A DNA stretch of 64,000 nt from Dermatemys mawii (Eukaryota > Chordata > Testudines > Dermatemydidae): assembly GCA_007922305.1 (NCBI GenBank), contig ML677334.1, positions 21,467,626-21,531,625 on the forward strand. The letters run 5' to 3'. The notes below the pieces were generated by a model. The model ran no database searches and was not told where the DNA came from. It saw only the letters and a list, made by a program, of their open reading frames with translations. How positions within the stretch are numbered: the first letter of the stretch is position 1; every line of letters starts with the position of its first letter. This document shows positions 47,215-58,084 of the stretch, piece after piece. The translations under genes and the position numbers were made by a program.

Positions 47215-48000
47215 CCTGTTCCGTAATTGTGTCACAGTATGATCTATCCCTCCCCTCCTTCCAAGGTCCACTGGGTAAGCACCAGTTGCTAACACTTTTA
47301 TATGTAGTGGATTGGTGGTGGGAAAGAGTTAAAATATAAATGTAGAATGGAAGGTTTCTTTGCAGATTACGAGAGGCCAAGGGGGAAAGAAACGGGTTAA
47401 TTTGAAAATTCAGCCAGGACCAGAGATAAGAAGCCCAAGGCCTTACACAGAGACACTCTCTGCATGCCACGCAGTGAAAAACTGCTTCTTAGCCCCAGCT
47501 GGCCGTGAAAAATAAGAACAGAGACAAACAGAACTGAAAAAGTTGTAGAACTAACAAGATTACACACTTGTGATGGTTGCCCCAGTGAGACTCAACATTC
47601 TGCCTTGCGATCCTGAGTTACGGAAAAGCTAGAGGACGTTTGGACTGGTGCAAAAAGCATGGGGAACTGAGGGATTCTCCTCGGCGAGGCGCCTCCAGGA
47701 ACACCCAGGATTTAAAAACCCTCCCAAAAGCAAGTTGGAGATCTACAGTGGACACTGGACCACCTGTGCACAGAGCAGAACTCCCATCTACCCTTCCCCC
47801 TCTTCTTCTTAAGTTACACCCAGGCTTGGCCAGCCTTGGGTTGTGTGTGTGTGAGTATGAAAGTGGGTTAGGGCTCAGGCACTAACGCTTTCTTCCTTCC
47901 TCTGAGTGATGTGGGGTGTACCCCGGCACTCATCACTGTTGTTTGGTTAATAAAGCTAGAAAATTTAGTCACTTGGTATGCTCCTTCATCTCCGCCACAA
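47215..48000 (+). mobile_element. LTR-like repeat fragment
   Basis: From ATAGTTACCTGTTCCGTAAT to a TTGGTTAATAAAGCTAGA poly(A)-type context near 47950. Includes GATGTGGGGTGTACCCCGGC. No coding relic. Family assignment is tentative. Confidence 0.35.
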
Positions 48001-48039
48001 AAATCCTGCTGCCTTAGCCCAATCACCTATGGTTCTAGG

Positions 48040-49160
48040 CAAATGGGTAACAAAAATCTGTCAACTGGTGTTCTTTAAGATGTGTGCTGCCTTGGTTCTG
48101 CAACTTGGGTTTTCCAGGTTTTCATACACAGGTTAAGAATCCCTCAGCCTGAGACCATCACTTCCTCCCTATCTAGTCTTTATTCCTCCAGTGTTTCCAG
48201 GTGTGGTGTTGTAGTGAGAGTGAGGTACCATGATGAAGTCATTGTCCCCCTTTTATATCTTCTTCCCACTTCCTGGAAAGTTCTTTTGCTGTGACCTGGG
48301 GCAAACAGTTTCCATTGTGTAGTGCAGTGGTTCTCAAACTGGGGATCGTGGGGCAATTCCAGGAGGGTTGTGACCTGCCAACAGCTTCAACGGCATTTCG
48401 GCAGCAATACTAAATGCGGGAGCGCATCCGCCAAAAAGCCACTGAAGTTAAAGCTTCCGCTGTCGGTGGCACTTCGGAGGACACAGAGAGGAATACTGTG
48501 TGTCCACTAATTTGAACACTTCCACTTTCGGCGGAGACATAGCAGTCCTCTCTGTATCTGCCGAAATGCCGCCAAAAGCAGAAGTGTTCAATTTGGCGGC
48601 ATTTCAGCAGACATACCCCCAGGGCGTGACTGGATGCGGAAGATCTCAAAGGGGGTGCCAAACAGCAAAGTTTGAGAATCGCTGGTGTAGTGCTATCTCT
48701 GAGAGGTTTCTATTGTACACAGTTCCTGGGGTAATCCTTGTGCTTGTGTGCATTTCTTCAATAAGCCATTAACACTGTTTGGCCTAGTTACCATTGTACC
48801 TGAAAGACTGCTTGTGGATGTTTTCAACCTCACAACATATTTCAGTAACACACAGTCAAACTTCATACCTTCACATATGACGATAGCACATACAATCCAA
48901 TGAGATATTAATGATATCTCACAAGGCATACTTTGTACAAAACATATCCTAATTACATGACAGTGGTGAATATTGGGATACCAGGGGATCACAGACTGCA
49001 TCTTTATTTCATGTCTTAACAAAAGAGAGCACCTCTCCACAGTGAGGAGTTAATACAATATTGACCCAGAGGGGAGAGTGCTGCCTGTGGAGCTTCCAAC
49101 ACCTTTTACAACAGCTCCTTGGACCTGCCTTGGATGTCTCACAATCCTGTCTGGTTTGGG
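48040..49160 (-). mobile_element. probable solo LTR, minus orientation, split by a hAT element
   Basis: The complement of the CTTGTGAGGTA segment of 26571-27690 is at 48925-48945 (TCACAAGGCATACTTTGTAC). Flanking segments (AGTGCTATCTCTGAGAGGTT, TTAACACTGTTTGGCC) continue across the hAT insertion at 48325-48684. Ends approximate; no coding relic. Confidence 0.5.
48325..48684. mobile_element. hAT-type element, GTTCTCAAACT family, inserted in an LTR
   Basis: Ends CAGTGGTTCTCAAACTGGGG and inverted CAGCGATTCTCAAACTTTG. Perfect 8-bp duplication GTGTAGTG at 48317-48324 and 48685-48692. The flanking sequence reads continuously as an LTR-like repeat once this element is set aside. Confidence 0.92.
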
Positions 49161-49689
49161 AGACTGGATGAAATGACAATTTGAGGTAATAGATTACAAT
49201 TGTTTCAATTTAACATGAGGATTTCCTCAGTCATTTTGAAATACAAAGACTTCAGCACTATCAAATCAGTTTGTAACACCATAGCAACTGAAAGAGTTTG
49301 CCATATGTTACTAACAGTGTATCAACATGTTGCAAGTGTTTCTAGATTGTAACCAGACTTTTTGGCAAAACCTAGGATCCTGACATTTCCTTGAGGTAGA
49401 TGAGTTACCACATGACAGGCTAAAACCCAAACAGATTATTCTGATGCTTCCTCTCATTGTGTGTCTGACAAAAACTTAAAAACCTGAAAAGTAACTATTT
49501 CATAACTTCCTTACCACAGGCCAAATCCATAGAGGTCTTTTACTCAGTGTTTACCAATTCATAACTCACAATGAAGTCAGTGGAAGCTCTGCCTCAGAAC
49601 GTGGTCCTAAGTTTAATTATTAAGGTGACTTGTGCCTCAATAAGGGTTCTTCCCTTTCTGTCACTGTACAGGGAGCTGGTCCCCCATTC
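49161..49689. other. intron, nothing recognised
   Basis: Ordinary A/T-rich sequence between the LTR-like block and the C-rich repeat. Confidence 0.45.
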
Positions 49690-50450
49690 ACCCAACCTCT
49701 GTGCATCCAACTCCCATGATATGACCCTTACCCTCCCCTACATCCAGAAGCCACCTTATTCCCCACTCCTGAATCAGGACCCCTGCATCTAGACCACCCC
49801 CACAGAGACCACCCATACTTGAACCCACCCCAACAAGCCCCACACATCTGGACCTCCCCACCCCACTGAGCCTCACTCCCTCAGCACCAGCCCCCCACTA
49901 CTGAGCTCCAACACACCCCGACCCTCCCACTGAGCCCCAACGACCTTCATCTGGACCCCCCATGCAGACTCCCATTGCCCCTGCACCTGGATCCCCCCTC
50001 AGAGTCCCTGTGCATCCAGATCTCCCCACACACACACACACTCTGACACTCCACACCCAGATTGCCCCACACAGAACCCTCAACCCACACTTGGATTCCC
50101 ACACACACACACTAAGCCCCTCCACACTCAGATCCTGCTGGGCTAAGCCTGCCTGTCCCAGACCTGGTGCACATGGTGTGGAGGTAAAGGACCTCAGGGT
50201 ACTTATGGGGCAGGCCTGGCCATTGCTCTGGGTCAAGATCGGATGCAGCCAGACCACTGAGTCTGTGTCCCAGAGAGATTGGAGCAAGGGGGAATTGCAT
50301 GGTGATCTCCTACCTCTGTGCAGCCAGTGGCCTCTGCTCCCCACTGCCATGCTGGAGCCTCCACATTTATTTATTGACAAAAAATTGCAGAATTTTAAAA
50401 TAGAGTGTGAAGAATTCTTATTTTTTTGGTGCAGAATTCCATCAAAAGTA
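49690..50450. mobile_element. copy of the CTCCTGGGGGAATTCTGC-type repeat, degraded
   Basis: A long C-rich block (CCCC-spaced, with CACACACAC runs) leads into ATTTATTTATTGACAAAAAA, TTGCAGAATTTTAAAATA and TTTTTTTGGTGCAGAATTCC, which parallels the right third of the repeat at 7427-8376. The final CCCCCAGGAG is replaced by CATCAAAAG. Long plus-strand and minus-strand frames here are composition effects. Confidence 0.5.
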
Positions 50451-50707
50451 ATCTGCATTCACTATGCTATTAAACAGCATCACAAACCTATATCCAGATT
50501 TTTCTACCTCACTTAGGCTCACAGCCCTAAGGTCATTTCCAATTTACCACTCTCCTCCTTTCCCCTACATCCAGGCTGTCACCAAATCCGGACAGTTTTT
50601 CCTGCACATCTCTGAATCTATCTTTTCTCTCCCTACCTACTGCACAACACCCTTGCAAAAACTAATGCTTGGAAGTGGGTGTGAGAAGTTTAAAAACCAC
50701 TTTAAAG

Positions 50708-51515
50708 TAGGGGTGGGCAAACTACGGCCCGTGGGCCACATGTGGCCCGCCAGCCATTTTTATCCGGCACACCAGAGCGGGCCGGGGGCCAGTGGCCCCG
50801 CTCTCCCAGCCTGGGGGGCCAGTCCAAGCACGGCACGCAGCGCCGTGCTGGTCCCCGCACTCCCAGGCTGTGAGCTGGGCCAAGCGCGGCGAGTCCCCTC
50901 CCCGGAGCCACACCGTGCAGACAGTGCTCCAGGAGGCCAGAGCTGTACGCCCCGCCCTCCCCCGAAGTCACGCCATGTGGACAGTGCTCCGGAGGCTGGG
51001 GCTGCATGTCCCCCTCTTCCCTGGAGCCGCACCACAAGGAAAGAGCTCCAGGGGGCCAGGGCTGCACGCCCCAACTCCCCCGAGCCACGCAAAGGAGCTT
51101 TGTCAGGCTGGGACTGCACGCTTCTTCCCTCCCCTGGAGCCACGCCACGTGGGCAGCGCTCCCCTCGCCCCTGGAGCTGCGCCAAGCAGCTACGGTAATG
51201 TGTTGGATACGGGGTGGGGTTCTCGGGTAGTAGTTAGCAGGCAGAAGGGGAGGATGGATAGGGGTCGGGGCAGTCAGAGGACAGGGAGCAGGGGAATTGG
51301 ATAGGGGATGGGGTCCTGGGTGGTGCTAAGGGGTCTCTGGCAAGGGCAGTCACGGGACAAGGTCGGAGGGTTGCATGGGTTGGGGATTCTGAGGGGACAG
51401 TTAGGAGGCTGGAAGTGGGAGTGGGTCGGATTGGGGGCAGGGCTTCCCTATCTGGCCCTCCATATAATTTTGCAACCTGATGTGGCCCTCGGGCCAAAAA
51501 GTTTGCCCACCCCTG
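50708..51515. mobile_element. hAT-type element, GTGGGCAAAC family, copy 5 (longest)
   Basis: Starts TAGGGGTGGGCAAACTACGG and ends AAAGTTTGCCCACCCCTG. Perfect 8-bp duplication CTTTAAAG at 50700-50707 and 51516-51523. The left half holds five or six imperfect GC-rich repeats of about 60-70 bp, each with a GAGCCGCACC- or GCCACGCC-like core and a GCTCC segment. This explains the overlapping open frames on both strands. Confidence 0.9.
50880..51185. repeat. GC-rich tandem units inside hAT copy 5
   Basis: Successive imperfect units of about 60-70 bp share a pattern of CCCCGGAGCCACACC-like, GTGGACAGTGCTCC-like and GGGCTGCACG-like segments. They lengthen this copy relative to its relatives and are a possible source of copy-length variation. 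Confidence 0.6.
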
Positions 51516-52054
51516 CTTTAAAGGCATGTATTTAAACAAACAAATGATCCAGAAACTAGATCTACAATTTTTGTTATCAAACTGTATTTCAAATTATTAA
51601 TTTTGTATTATGATTTAGAGGGCATGTTAAATAAATGAAAAGGCAACCCTGTCTTTAGATACTACATGAAGACCTCCACCACAAATACCATGGAGACATT
51701 ATTCTAAAGTTTCTTCACTATAGTATCTAACTATCTGAGGCATTTCTAACAGAAACTAATAACACTGCTCTACAGCCAAAATGCTTCTGAAATAAATGTA
51801 GTCAAACTTTACTAATTCTGGATCACTGAGAACAAAAATGATGCTTAAAATTGTTGATTAGCTCTAGTTTTCAAGATATGCTATTGGGTCAGTATATACG
51901 ACCTTTGACATGGGAATGACGGAGGATAAGTGAGTTATAAAGGGAAGGGATCTCAATTTAAACCAGAAATGACTAAAATACATCTTTGACTGGATCTATG
52001 AATAAATCTATGACTGGGTTTGGACAGTACTTGCTTTTTAGGCAAAACAATGAA

Positions 52055-52135
52055 TGATGCAATCTGAAGCTGGTATTGCGTCATCCATGATATGAATTGC
52101 ATCATGTTATTCCTAGAAGTCATGGATGATGCAAT
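52055..52135. promoter_or_regulatory. cluster of four TGATGCAAT / ATTGCATCA motifs upstream of the transposase-like ATG
   Basis: Exact TGATGCAAT occurs at 52055-52063 and 52127-52135, exact ATTGCATCA (its reverse complement) at 52096-52104, and ATTGCGTCA (one mismatch) at 52075-52083. Spacings are 20, 21 and 31 bp, near whole turns of the helix. The motif equals the C/EBP-ATF composite site known from amino-acid response elements. It could instead be the transposase's own binding repeats. The two outer motifs of the last pair also sit in a longer inverted repeat. Confidence 0.5.
52075..52135. repeat. inverted repeat, 16-bp arms, 29-bp loop
   Basis: Left arm 52075-52090 (ATTGCGTCATCCATGA) and right arm 52120-52135 (TCATGGATGATGCAAT) are complementary at 15 of 16 positions. 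The arms contain two of the four clustered motifs. Confidence 0.8.
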
Positions 52136-52272
52136 CATAACAAAGCTTACATCACTCTGCTGAACAAATGGCCCTATATCAGCTCTAGAAATCATACAGT
52201 GTCGTGCTCTCTTATTTGTCAGTGTTTGATTTTGCAAAGGGACACATTTCTGTTTAGCCAAAGGGAGCAGAA

Positions 52273-53959
52273 ATGCCTCGTACTTGTGTGAACAGTGCAG
52301 ATAACTTTTGCTATGTTTGTGGTGAAGTGACTTTTGCATCACAAAAGCGCAGTATAACCACTATGCTAAAGAAACCCTATCACCTTTATTTTGGCTGCAA
52401 ACCTGGAGATCAGGACAAGAGGTGGGCCCCACACATATGCTGCAACACTTGTGCAACAAATCTTTGCCAGTAGTTGAACAGGAAAAGGAAATCTATGCCT
52501 TCTGCAGTGCCAATGATTTGGAGAGAGCCAACAGATCATACCAGCAATTGTTACTTTTGCATGGTGCCTCCAGTTGGGAAAGGTGTGTCAAAGAAGAAAA
52601 AGTGGACTGTGCATTATCCAAACATTCCATCAGCTATACGCCCAATACCCCACAGAGAAGGACTGCCGGTTCCTGATGCACCAGAATCATTCTCACTTGA
52701 GTCAGACGAGGAAGAGGATGAAACTTCTGGTCCTGAACCATCAATGTCACAGGACCCACATTTTCTCCCATCCTCCTCCTCTGAACCACACCTCAGAACA
52801 CAAGCTGAACTGAATGACTTTGTCAGGGATTTGGAACTACCCAAGAGTAAGGCAGAGCTGTTGGGCTCCAGACTACAGCAGTGGAATCTCCTGGCAGGTG
52901 ATATTAGTGTTTCCATGTTCCGTGACCGTCAAAAGGATCTTGTCCCATTCTTCTTCATGGAAGGTGATCTTGTAGCCTGCAACAACATCGATGGTGTGAT
53001 GACAGCCCTCAACATCGTTCACGATCCAGATGAGTGGAGACTCTTCATTGATTCATCGAAGACGAGTCTTAAGCGGTTTTGCTGCATAATGGCAATGTTT
53101 TGCCATCAGTTCCAGTTGGTCATGCAGTCCATATGAAGGAAACCTATGACAACATGAAACAGCTGTTGAGGTGCATAAACTATGACCAACATCAGTGGCA
53201 GCTTTGTGGCTATTTGAAGATTGTTGCTCTCTTGCTTAGTCTGCAGACTGGATACACAAAGTACTGCTGTTTTCTCTGCGAATGGGATAGTCGTGCAAGA
53301 GATTCCCACTACATCAAGAAAGATTGGCCACTCCGACAGTCATTGGAGCCTGGGAGGAGAAGTGTTCAGCATCCACCACTTGTTGAATCAAGGAAGATTT
53401 TGTTACCACCTTTACACATCAAGCTGGGTCTGATGAAGAACTTTGTCAAGGCCATTGACAAAACACAAGCAGCTTTCAAGAATTCCGTGGAAAATTTCCA
53501 AGGTGAAGTGAAGCTAAGATAAAGGAAGGTGTCTTTGTTGGTCCTCAGATTCATGAACTTCTTCGAGATGATGCATTTGACCACGCACTGCGTGGCAAGG
53601 AAAAGACGGCATGGAAAGCCTTCCAGTTAGTGGCAATACATTTTCTCGGAAACAACAAGGCAGACAACTACAGGTTGTTGGTGGAAAACCTCCTCAAGGC
53701 ATACAAAAGCCTTGGTTGCAACATGTCACTAAAGATACATTTTTTGCACTCTCATCTAGATTTTTTTCCACTGAACTGCAGAGCAGTGAGCGACGAGCAC
53801 AGCGAGCGATTTCACCAGGACATTGCAACAATGGAGAAACGCTATCAGGGCAAATGGAGCCCATCAATGCTTGCAGACTATTGCTGGACAGTGACAAGAG
53901 ATGCTCCATTTAATGAATACAAGAGACAAGCCAAGAAGCGCCGAGTAGACACTGAATAG
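52273..53959 (+). pseudogene. disabled transposase-like gene of a DNA transposon
   Basis: About 560 codons of a protein I know only as a widespread animal transposon-type family, with similar proteins in cnidarians and arthropods; I cannot name the superfamily. Start ATG at 52273. The N-terminus carries cysteine pairs (FCYVC, HICCNTC, NCYFC) that look metal binding. An acidic serine-rich linker follows (SLESDEEEDETSGPEPS), then the conserved core: FIDSSKTSLK, HAVHMKETYDNMKQLL, CCFLCEWDSRARDSHY, PPLHIKLGLMKNFVKA, SDEHSERFHQDI, MEKRYQGKWSPSMLADYCW, and a basic tail ending at TAG 53957-53959. Breaks: an in-frame TAG at 52471-52473; a one-base loss near 53073 just after SLK; a one-base loss near 53481; and TGA at 53504-53506. 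The residues after the second break read on through SEAKIKEGVFVGPQIHELL. Breaks are few for an element this long, so it is probably not very old. Whether the D in DSSK is catalytic is inference. Confidence 0.85.
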
Positions 53960-54974
53960 GACTAAACTATGTACATAATAGTTTTTTGCCTTTTGTTTCA
54001 TAATACAGTTTATTTATATAACCCTTTTGCTGATTTTTAAAGTGTTACATAAACAGGACAGGTGAAATATCATGTAAAGCAACCATAAACACATGAAAAG
54101 ACCTAGGTTTACAATTTATGATTAAAACTCTACTATCTACACAATATACTTAGACATAAAATGTAAAAACTTAAATATCTTCGAAACAGTAGCCAGTTGT
54201 TTTAATTGTCATATTTGAATTCAGCACATCAAAATACATAATAAATATCACATTTTATCTCTGAAGCAGACCACTTCTAAAAAATTGTAGACCAGTGTAA
54301 CCTGCCTTTAGGAGTAAGAAGAGACGCTGACAGAGAAGAGTGACATGATTCAAACTAGCAAAGCAATCTGCTCAGACAATCACCACTCCTTCCAGCAAAG
54401 AAAGAACAAGCAAGAGTTGATACACTGCACCATAATGCCTGAACACGGGCTCATTTTTTCTTTACACAAAGATGAAATAAGATTCCCTTGGACAACATAA
54501 GGGCTGGGCGGCGTCCAGTATCCAGAATTGCATTGTCATAAGACAGACATTAAAACCATTTAAAGTCACTTTAACAGGATTCCCCCAGATTCCTTCTTCA
54601 TAAGAGGAATGCAATCTAACCACACTTTTTGCATAAGAAAGTTTTAAAAATATGCGAACACCCTAGAAAAACTAAATGTTAAACTCCGTACAAGATAGCC
54701 ATGCAGTCATGTCACAAGAAAATGATCAAAAAAAGAACCTTCCAAGGCAACATGCTAGATCAGTGATTACATTTGAAGTTCTGCTTCAGGTGGTTTGCTG
54801 ACATACATTTCTTTAAAATAATGGAGGCAGTCATAGACCATATTTAACAATGGTTTTTTCTACCCCTATATCTGAACAACTACAACACTATGCACTTTTT
54901 GTGCACTTCTAGTCATCAGCAACAAGGATACACATTTAAACTAGCAAATCTGAAGCACTGAGCTCCTATGGCCA

Positions 54975-55252
54975 GATGCTATCTGCAGCAAGGGAGATTT
55001 AGGTTAGATATTAGAAAAAAAAACTAACTATAAGGCTAATTAAGCTCTGAAATAGGATTCCAAGGGAGGTTGTGGAATTCCCATCATTGAAGGTTTTTAA
55101 GAACAGGTTAGACAAACACCTGTCAGGGATGGTCTAGATTTACTCAGTCCTGCCTTTCGGGAGTGGGAGGGAGAGAAGGAGAGGATGTTGGACTAAATGA
55201 CCTCTCAAGATCCCTTAAAGCCCTGTATTTCTTTGATTCTCTCCTCAGCTGG
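54975..55252 (+). mobile_element. older CR1 3' fragment
   Basis: Carries TTAGGTTAGATATTAG, GGACTAAATGACCTCTCAAG and a terminal TTTGATTCT, the typical end of bird and turtle CR1. It is a different and older subfamily from the copies with the GGCCATACTGGGT-type tail. Confidence 0.8.
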
Positions 55253-55559
55253 TGTAAATCAACCACAATGGACTTACACCGATTTATACAGCTGAAAGTA
55301 CCACCCCTATTTCATACATGACAAAATAAGGGGGTGGGGGATTGCAAACTCCTACAGTGAAAAGATAACTGTAGTCCCAAAACATCTAACTGTAGCTCAG
55401 TAGTTTTGTTTGTTGGACTGGCAACTGATGTTATGATCAGAAAAGTCAACAAGAATGACCAGAGAAAGGTGGAGTGGATTGCAAACAGCAACAGTAGAAC
55501 TAATCGAAGTGTTTCAAAGTTTCAATAACATTTTGTAATTTAAAAAAAAATGATGAAAT

Positions 55560-56213
55560 ATTCATGAAATGTTCATCCAATGTAGATTCAGACCTTGAAG
55601 ACGGAGTGCAGTTCTGGTCACCCCATCTCAAACAAGATATATTAGAACTGAAAAAGTACAGCAAAGGACAACAAAAAAATATTAAGGGTATGGAACAGTT
55701 TCCATATGAGAAGAGATTAAAAGGATTGGAACTGTTCAAGCTTTGAAAAGTGCTAAGATATATAAAAATCATAAATATATAAAATCATAAATGGTGCCCC
55801 TTCACACATGAACCAGGGGTCACCCAATGAACATTAATAGGCAGCAGGTTTCAAACCAACATAAAGAAGCATTTCTTCACAGAATACATAGTCAACCTGT
55901 AGAACTCATTGCCAGGGGATGTAGTGAAGGCCAAAAGTATAACTTGGTTAAAAACAGAATTAGACAAGTTCATGGAGGACAGATACATCAATGGCTATTA
56001 GCCAAGATGGTCAGAGAAGCAACCTTGTGATCTGGGTTTTCCAAAAACTGCTCACTGCCAGAAGCTGGGAGTGGATGACAGGGAATGGATCACTCAATAA
56101 TTGCTCTGTTCTATTCATTCCTTCTGAAACATCTGGCACTGGCCACTGTCAGAAGACAGGACACTGGGTTGGGTGAGTGATTAGCCATACTGAGTCAGAC
56201 CATTCTTATGTAA
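55560..56213 (+). mobile_element. CR1 3' fragment
   Basis: Plus-strand CR1 3' end with the last piece of ORF2, in which a frame near 55564-55746 reads DLEDGVQFWSPHLKQDILEL (CR1 C-terminus). The 3' untranslated region follows, shared with 13040-13427, ending in TACTGAGTCAGACCATTCTT. A short AT-rich duplication near 55755-55790 breaks the coding part. Confidence 0.88.
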
Positions 56214-56510
56214 AATTTTCATCACTTTTGACTAATTATACAGCTAGTTTAAATTTTGATATTAGAAAAATGATGATGAAATATTAAGGGGGAAGAAGTG
56301 GAAAACTTTTTTTAAAATGTAAAAATTAAAAAAATCCCCACCCCTTTTTTTTGACCAGCACTAATTGAAATATTTTCTCTGCCTAAGGTGTTTCTGATTT
56401 TATGAGTGGAGATTGTTATTTGTGTTTAGGTGGTGGGGAATAATCACATAAAGCACCACACTGCAATCAGACATACTTTAATCTAGTTGGAAAACAGTGG
56501 GCTTGGTTAC

Positions 56511-56755
56511 TAAGGCCTTGTCTACAGTACTAGCTGGATCGATGAGTAGAGGTCGATCTATTGGGGATCAATTTATCACATCTCGTCAGGACGTGATAAA
56601 TCGATCCCCAGAGGCACTCCCGCCGACTCCGGAACTCCAGCTCGCCAAAAGGCACAAGGCAGAGTCGACAGGGGAGCCCGCTGTTGACCGCTGCCACCGT
56701 GAGGATGGCAGGTAAGTCAACCTAAGATGCGTTGATTTCAGCTAAATTTCAAGTC
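56511..56755. mobile_element. MITE fragment, TTGTCTACA type, right end missing
   Basis: Starts GGCCTTGTCTACAGTACTAG and contains the inverted pair GATCAATTTATCAC and GTGATAAATCGATC. The expected inverted right end is lost after GTTGATTTCAGCTAAATTT. Confidence 0.6.
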
Positions 56756-56879
56756 CCTGCTCCAAACCGTTAGAACTTTTCAACAAAATGGTGTAATTCA
56801 TGTATTTTGTTTAAATCCACAGACATAAACACATTTTTCCCTCAACTCATTCTTGGAAACTGCATATTAGCTGACACTT

Positions 56880-56990
56880 CTCAAAACAATTCAGACTGAG
56901 GCAGACACCTAGCACAGAAAATTTCAGCCCCAACAGATCAATTCTGGCAAAGTTATAAGCAACTGAAAATAGGGTTTTATAAATGGAAAG
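56880..56990. repeat. repeat fragment shared with 46960-47065
   Basis: GAAAATTTCAGCCCCAACAG, then CAAAGTTATAAGCAACTGAA and AGGGTTTTATAAATGGAAAG. Confidence 0.5.
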
Positions 56991-58084
56991 AGCAAGGCAA
57001 CATTAACTACAGGTGTCACTACCCGCACTGCCTATAATTAAAAATACTATTCACCATTGCCAAAAAGCTAAAGGCTTTGAAAAAAGTGCTTAATAGTCCT
57101 CTAAAGAGAGTTACAATTAATTAAATCATGAACAGTTGTGTATATGGAACCTATGAAAGTTTTTCATCCTCATCCTTCAAATTGCTTTTCTGCAGAATAT
57201 CACAAAGCTGAGTATATTATAAATGTTTTCAGCTTATGTTTAATACACAGCAAGCGCTAGCAGTTACCAAAATAGCCTTTACAACACCATTTTCAGACGC
57301 TTGTAACTTGCACAAGTCACCCTTTGAAATTTCCACATTAATGTCTGAAAGCTTTCTAAATTAATGTCTGCAATTAAATTAATATTAAATTAATTTCTAA
57401 ATTAACGTGAAAGCTTTCTAAAGCTTGATATTTCAATGTTAACATTGCACTGAGGTGATGTGTTAACATTATTATCTACCTGCGTGTGTGATCATCTGCC
57501 ATCCCAACACTTTATAAACACCCTTTTGAAGCAAGTCTACTCACCCCCATTTTACAAGGAAAGGCGGGCACACACAGGTTATGTTACTTGTCCCAGGTTT
57601 CTATGGCAGAGGCCAATATAGGGGTAGATGTGGGTGAGAGAGAATCATTTTACATTTAATAGTCCATTAAACTGCTGCTTAGTACTATGGGGCTCCCATC
57701 ACCCCATTTCCAACCAATAAAAATCACTCTTAAAACAGATGCATTACTGTACGTTCTATAGGCTGTACCCCCACCCACAAGCTTGGTAAATAAAACACAT
57801 CAGCTACAGCTCTTTTCAACATGTTAGAAATACTGCAGGCTTTCTCAGAGAAAAGCTGTTATTATCTGCTCTGTCTCTATTGTGGCTAGAGAGATGGAAA
57901 AATAGTGCAACTCCAAGTCATTTATTGATTTTATGGTTCTTGTTAGATTCAATGATTTGTCAATTGCATTACTCAAGAGTACCGTATCTGATCTTGTGGT
58001 TTCACCCCCAGCTATAGAATTGCCCTAAGATATGGTTTCCTTGTTCAGGGAGAAAAGCATGTTATATTTTCCCAGGAGCCGCAT
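56991..58084. other. intron, nothing recognised
   Basis: Contains a local near-duplication around TCTAAATTAATGTCTG and GAAAGCTTTCTAAA (57345-57425). Otherwise plain. Confidence 0.45.

Larger units (their letters stand above)
51800..54310 (+). mobile_element. autonomous-type DNA transposon carrying the transposase-like gene
   Basis: The transposase-like gene is flanked by about 450 bp upstream and 350 bp downstream of A/T-rich non-coding sequence. The outer ends look like weak inverted repeats. Near 51815-51885 the plus strand contains TCTGGATCACTGAG and CTCTAGTTTTCAAGATAT. The reverse complement of about 54190-54290 contains TCTGCTTCAGAG and CTACTGTTTCGAAGATAT in the same order. No target-site duplication was identified, so both ends are approximate. 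The region lies far upstream of the transporter exons on the opposite strand. Confidence 0.55.

Noticed and set aside
49898..50516. Overlapping frames of about 185 codons on both strands
   Set aside because: C-rich repeat interior with CACACA runs; no domain, splice context or codon bias.
50464..51198. Plus-strand open frame of 244 codons and several overlapping frames on both strands
   Set aside because: They come from GC-rich repeated units of a non-autonomous hAT element. Simultaneous open frames on both strands indicate composition, not coding.
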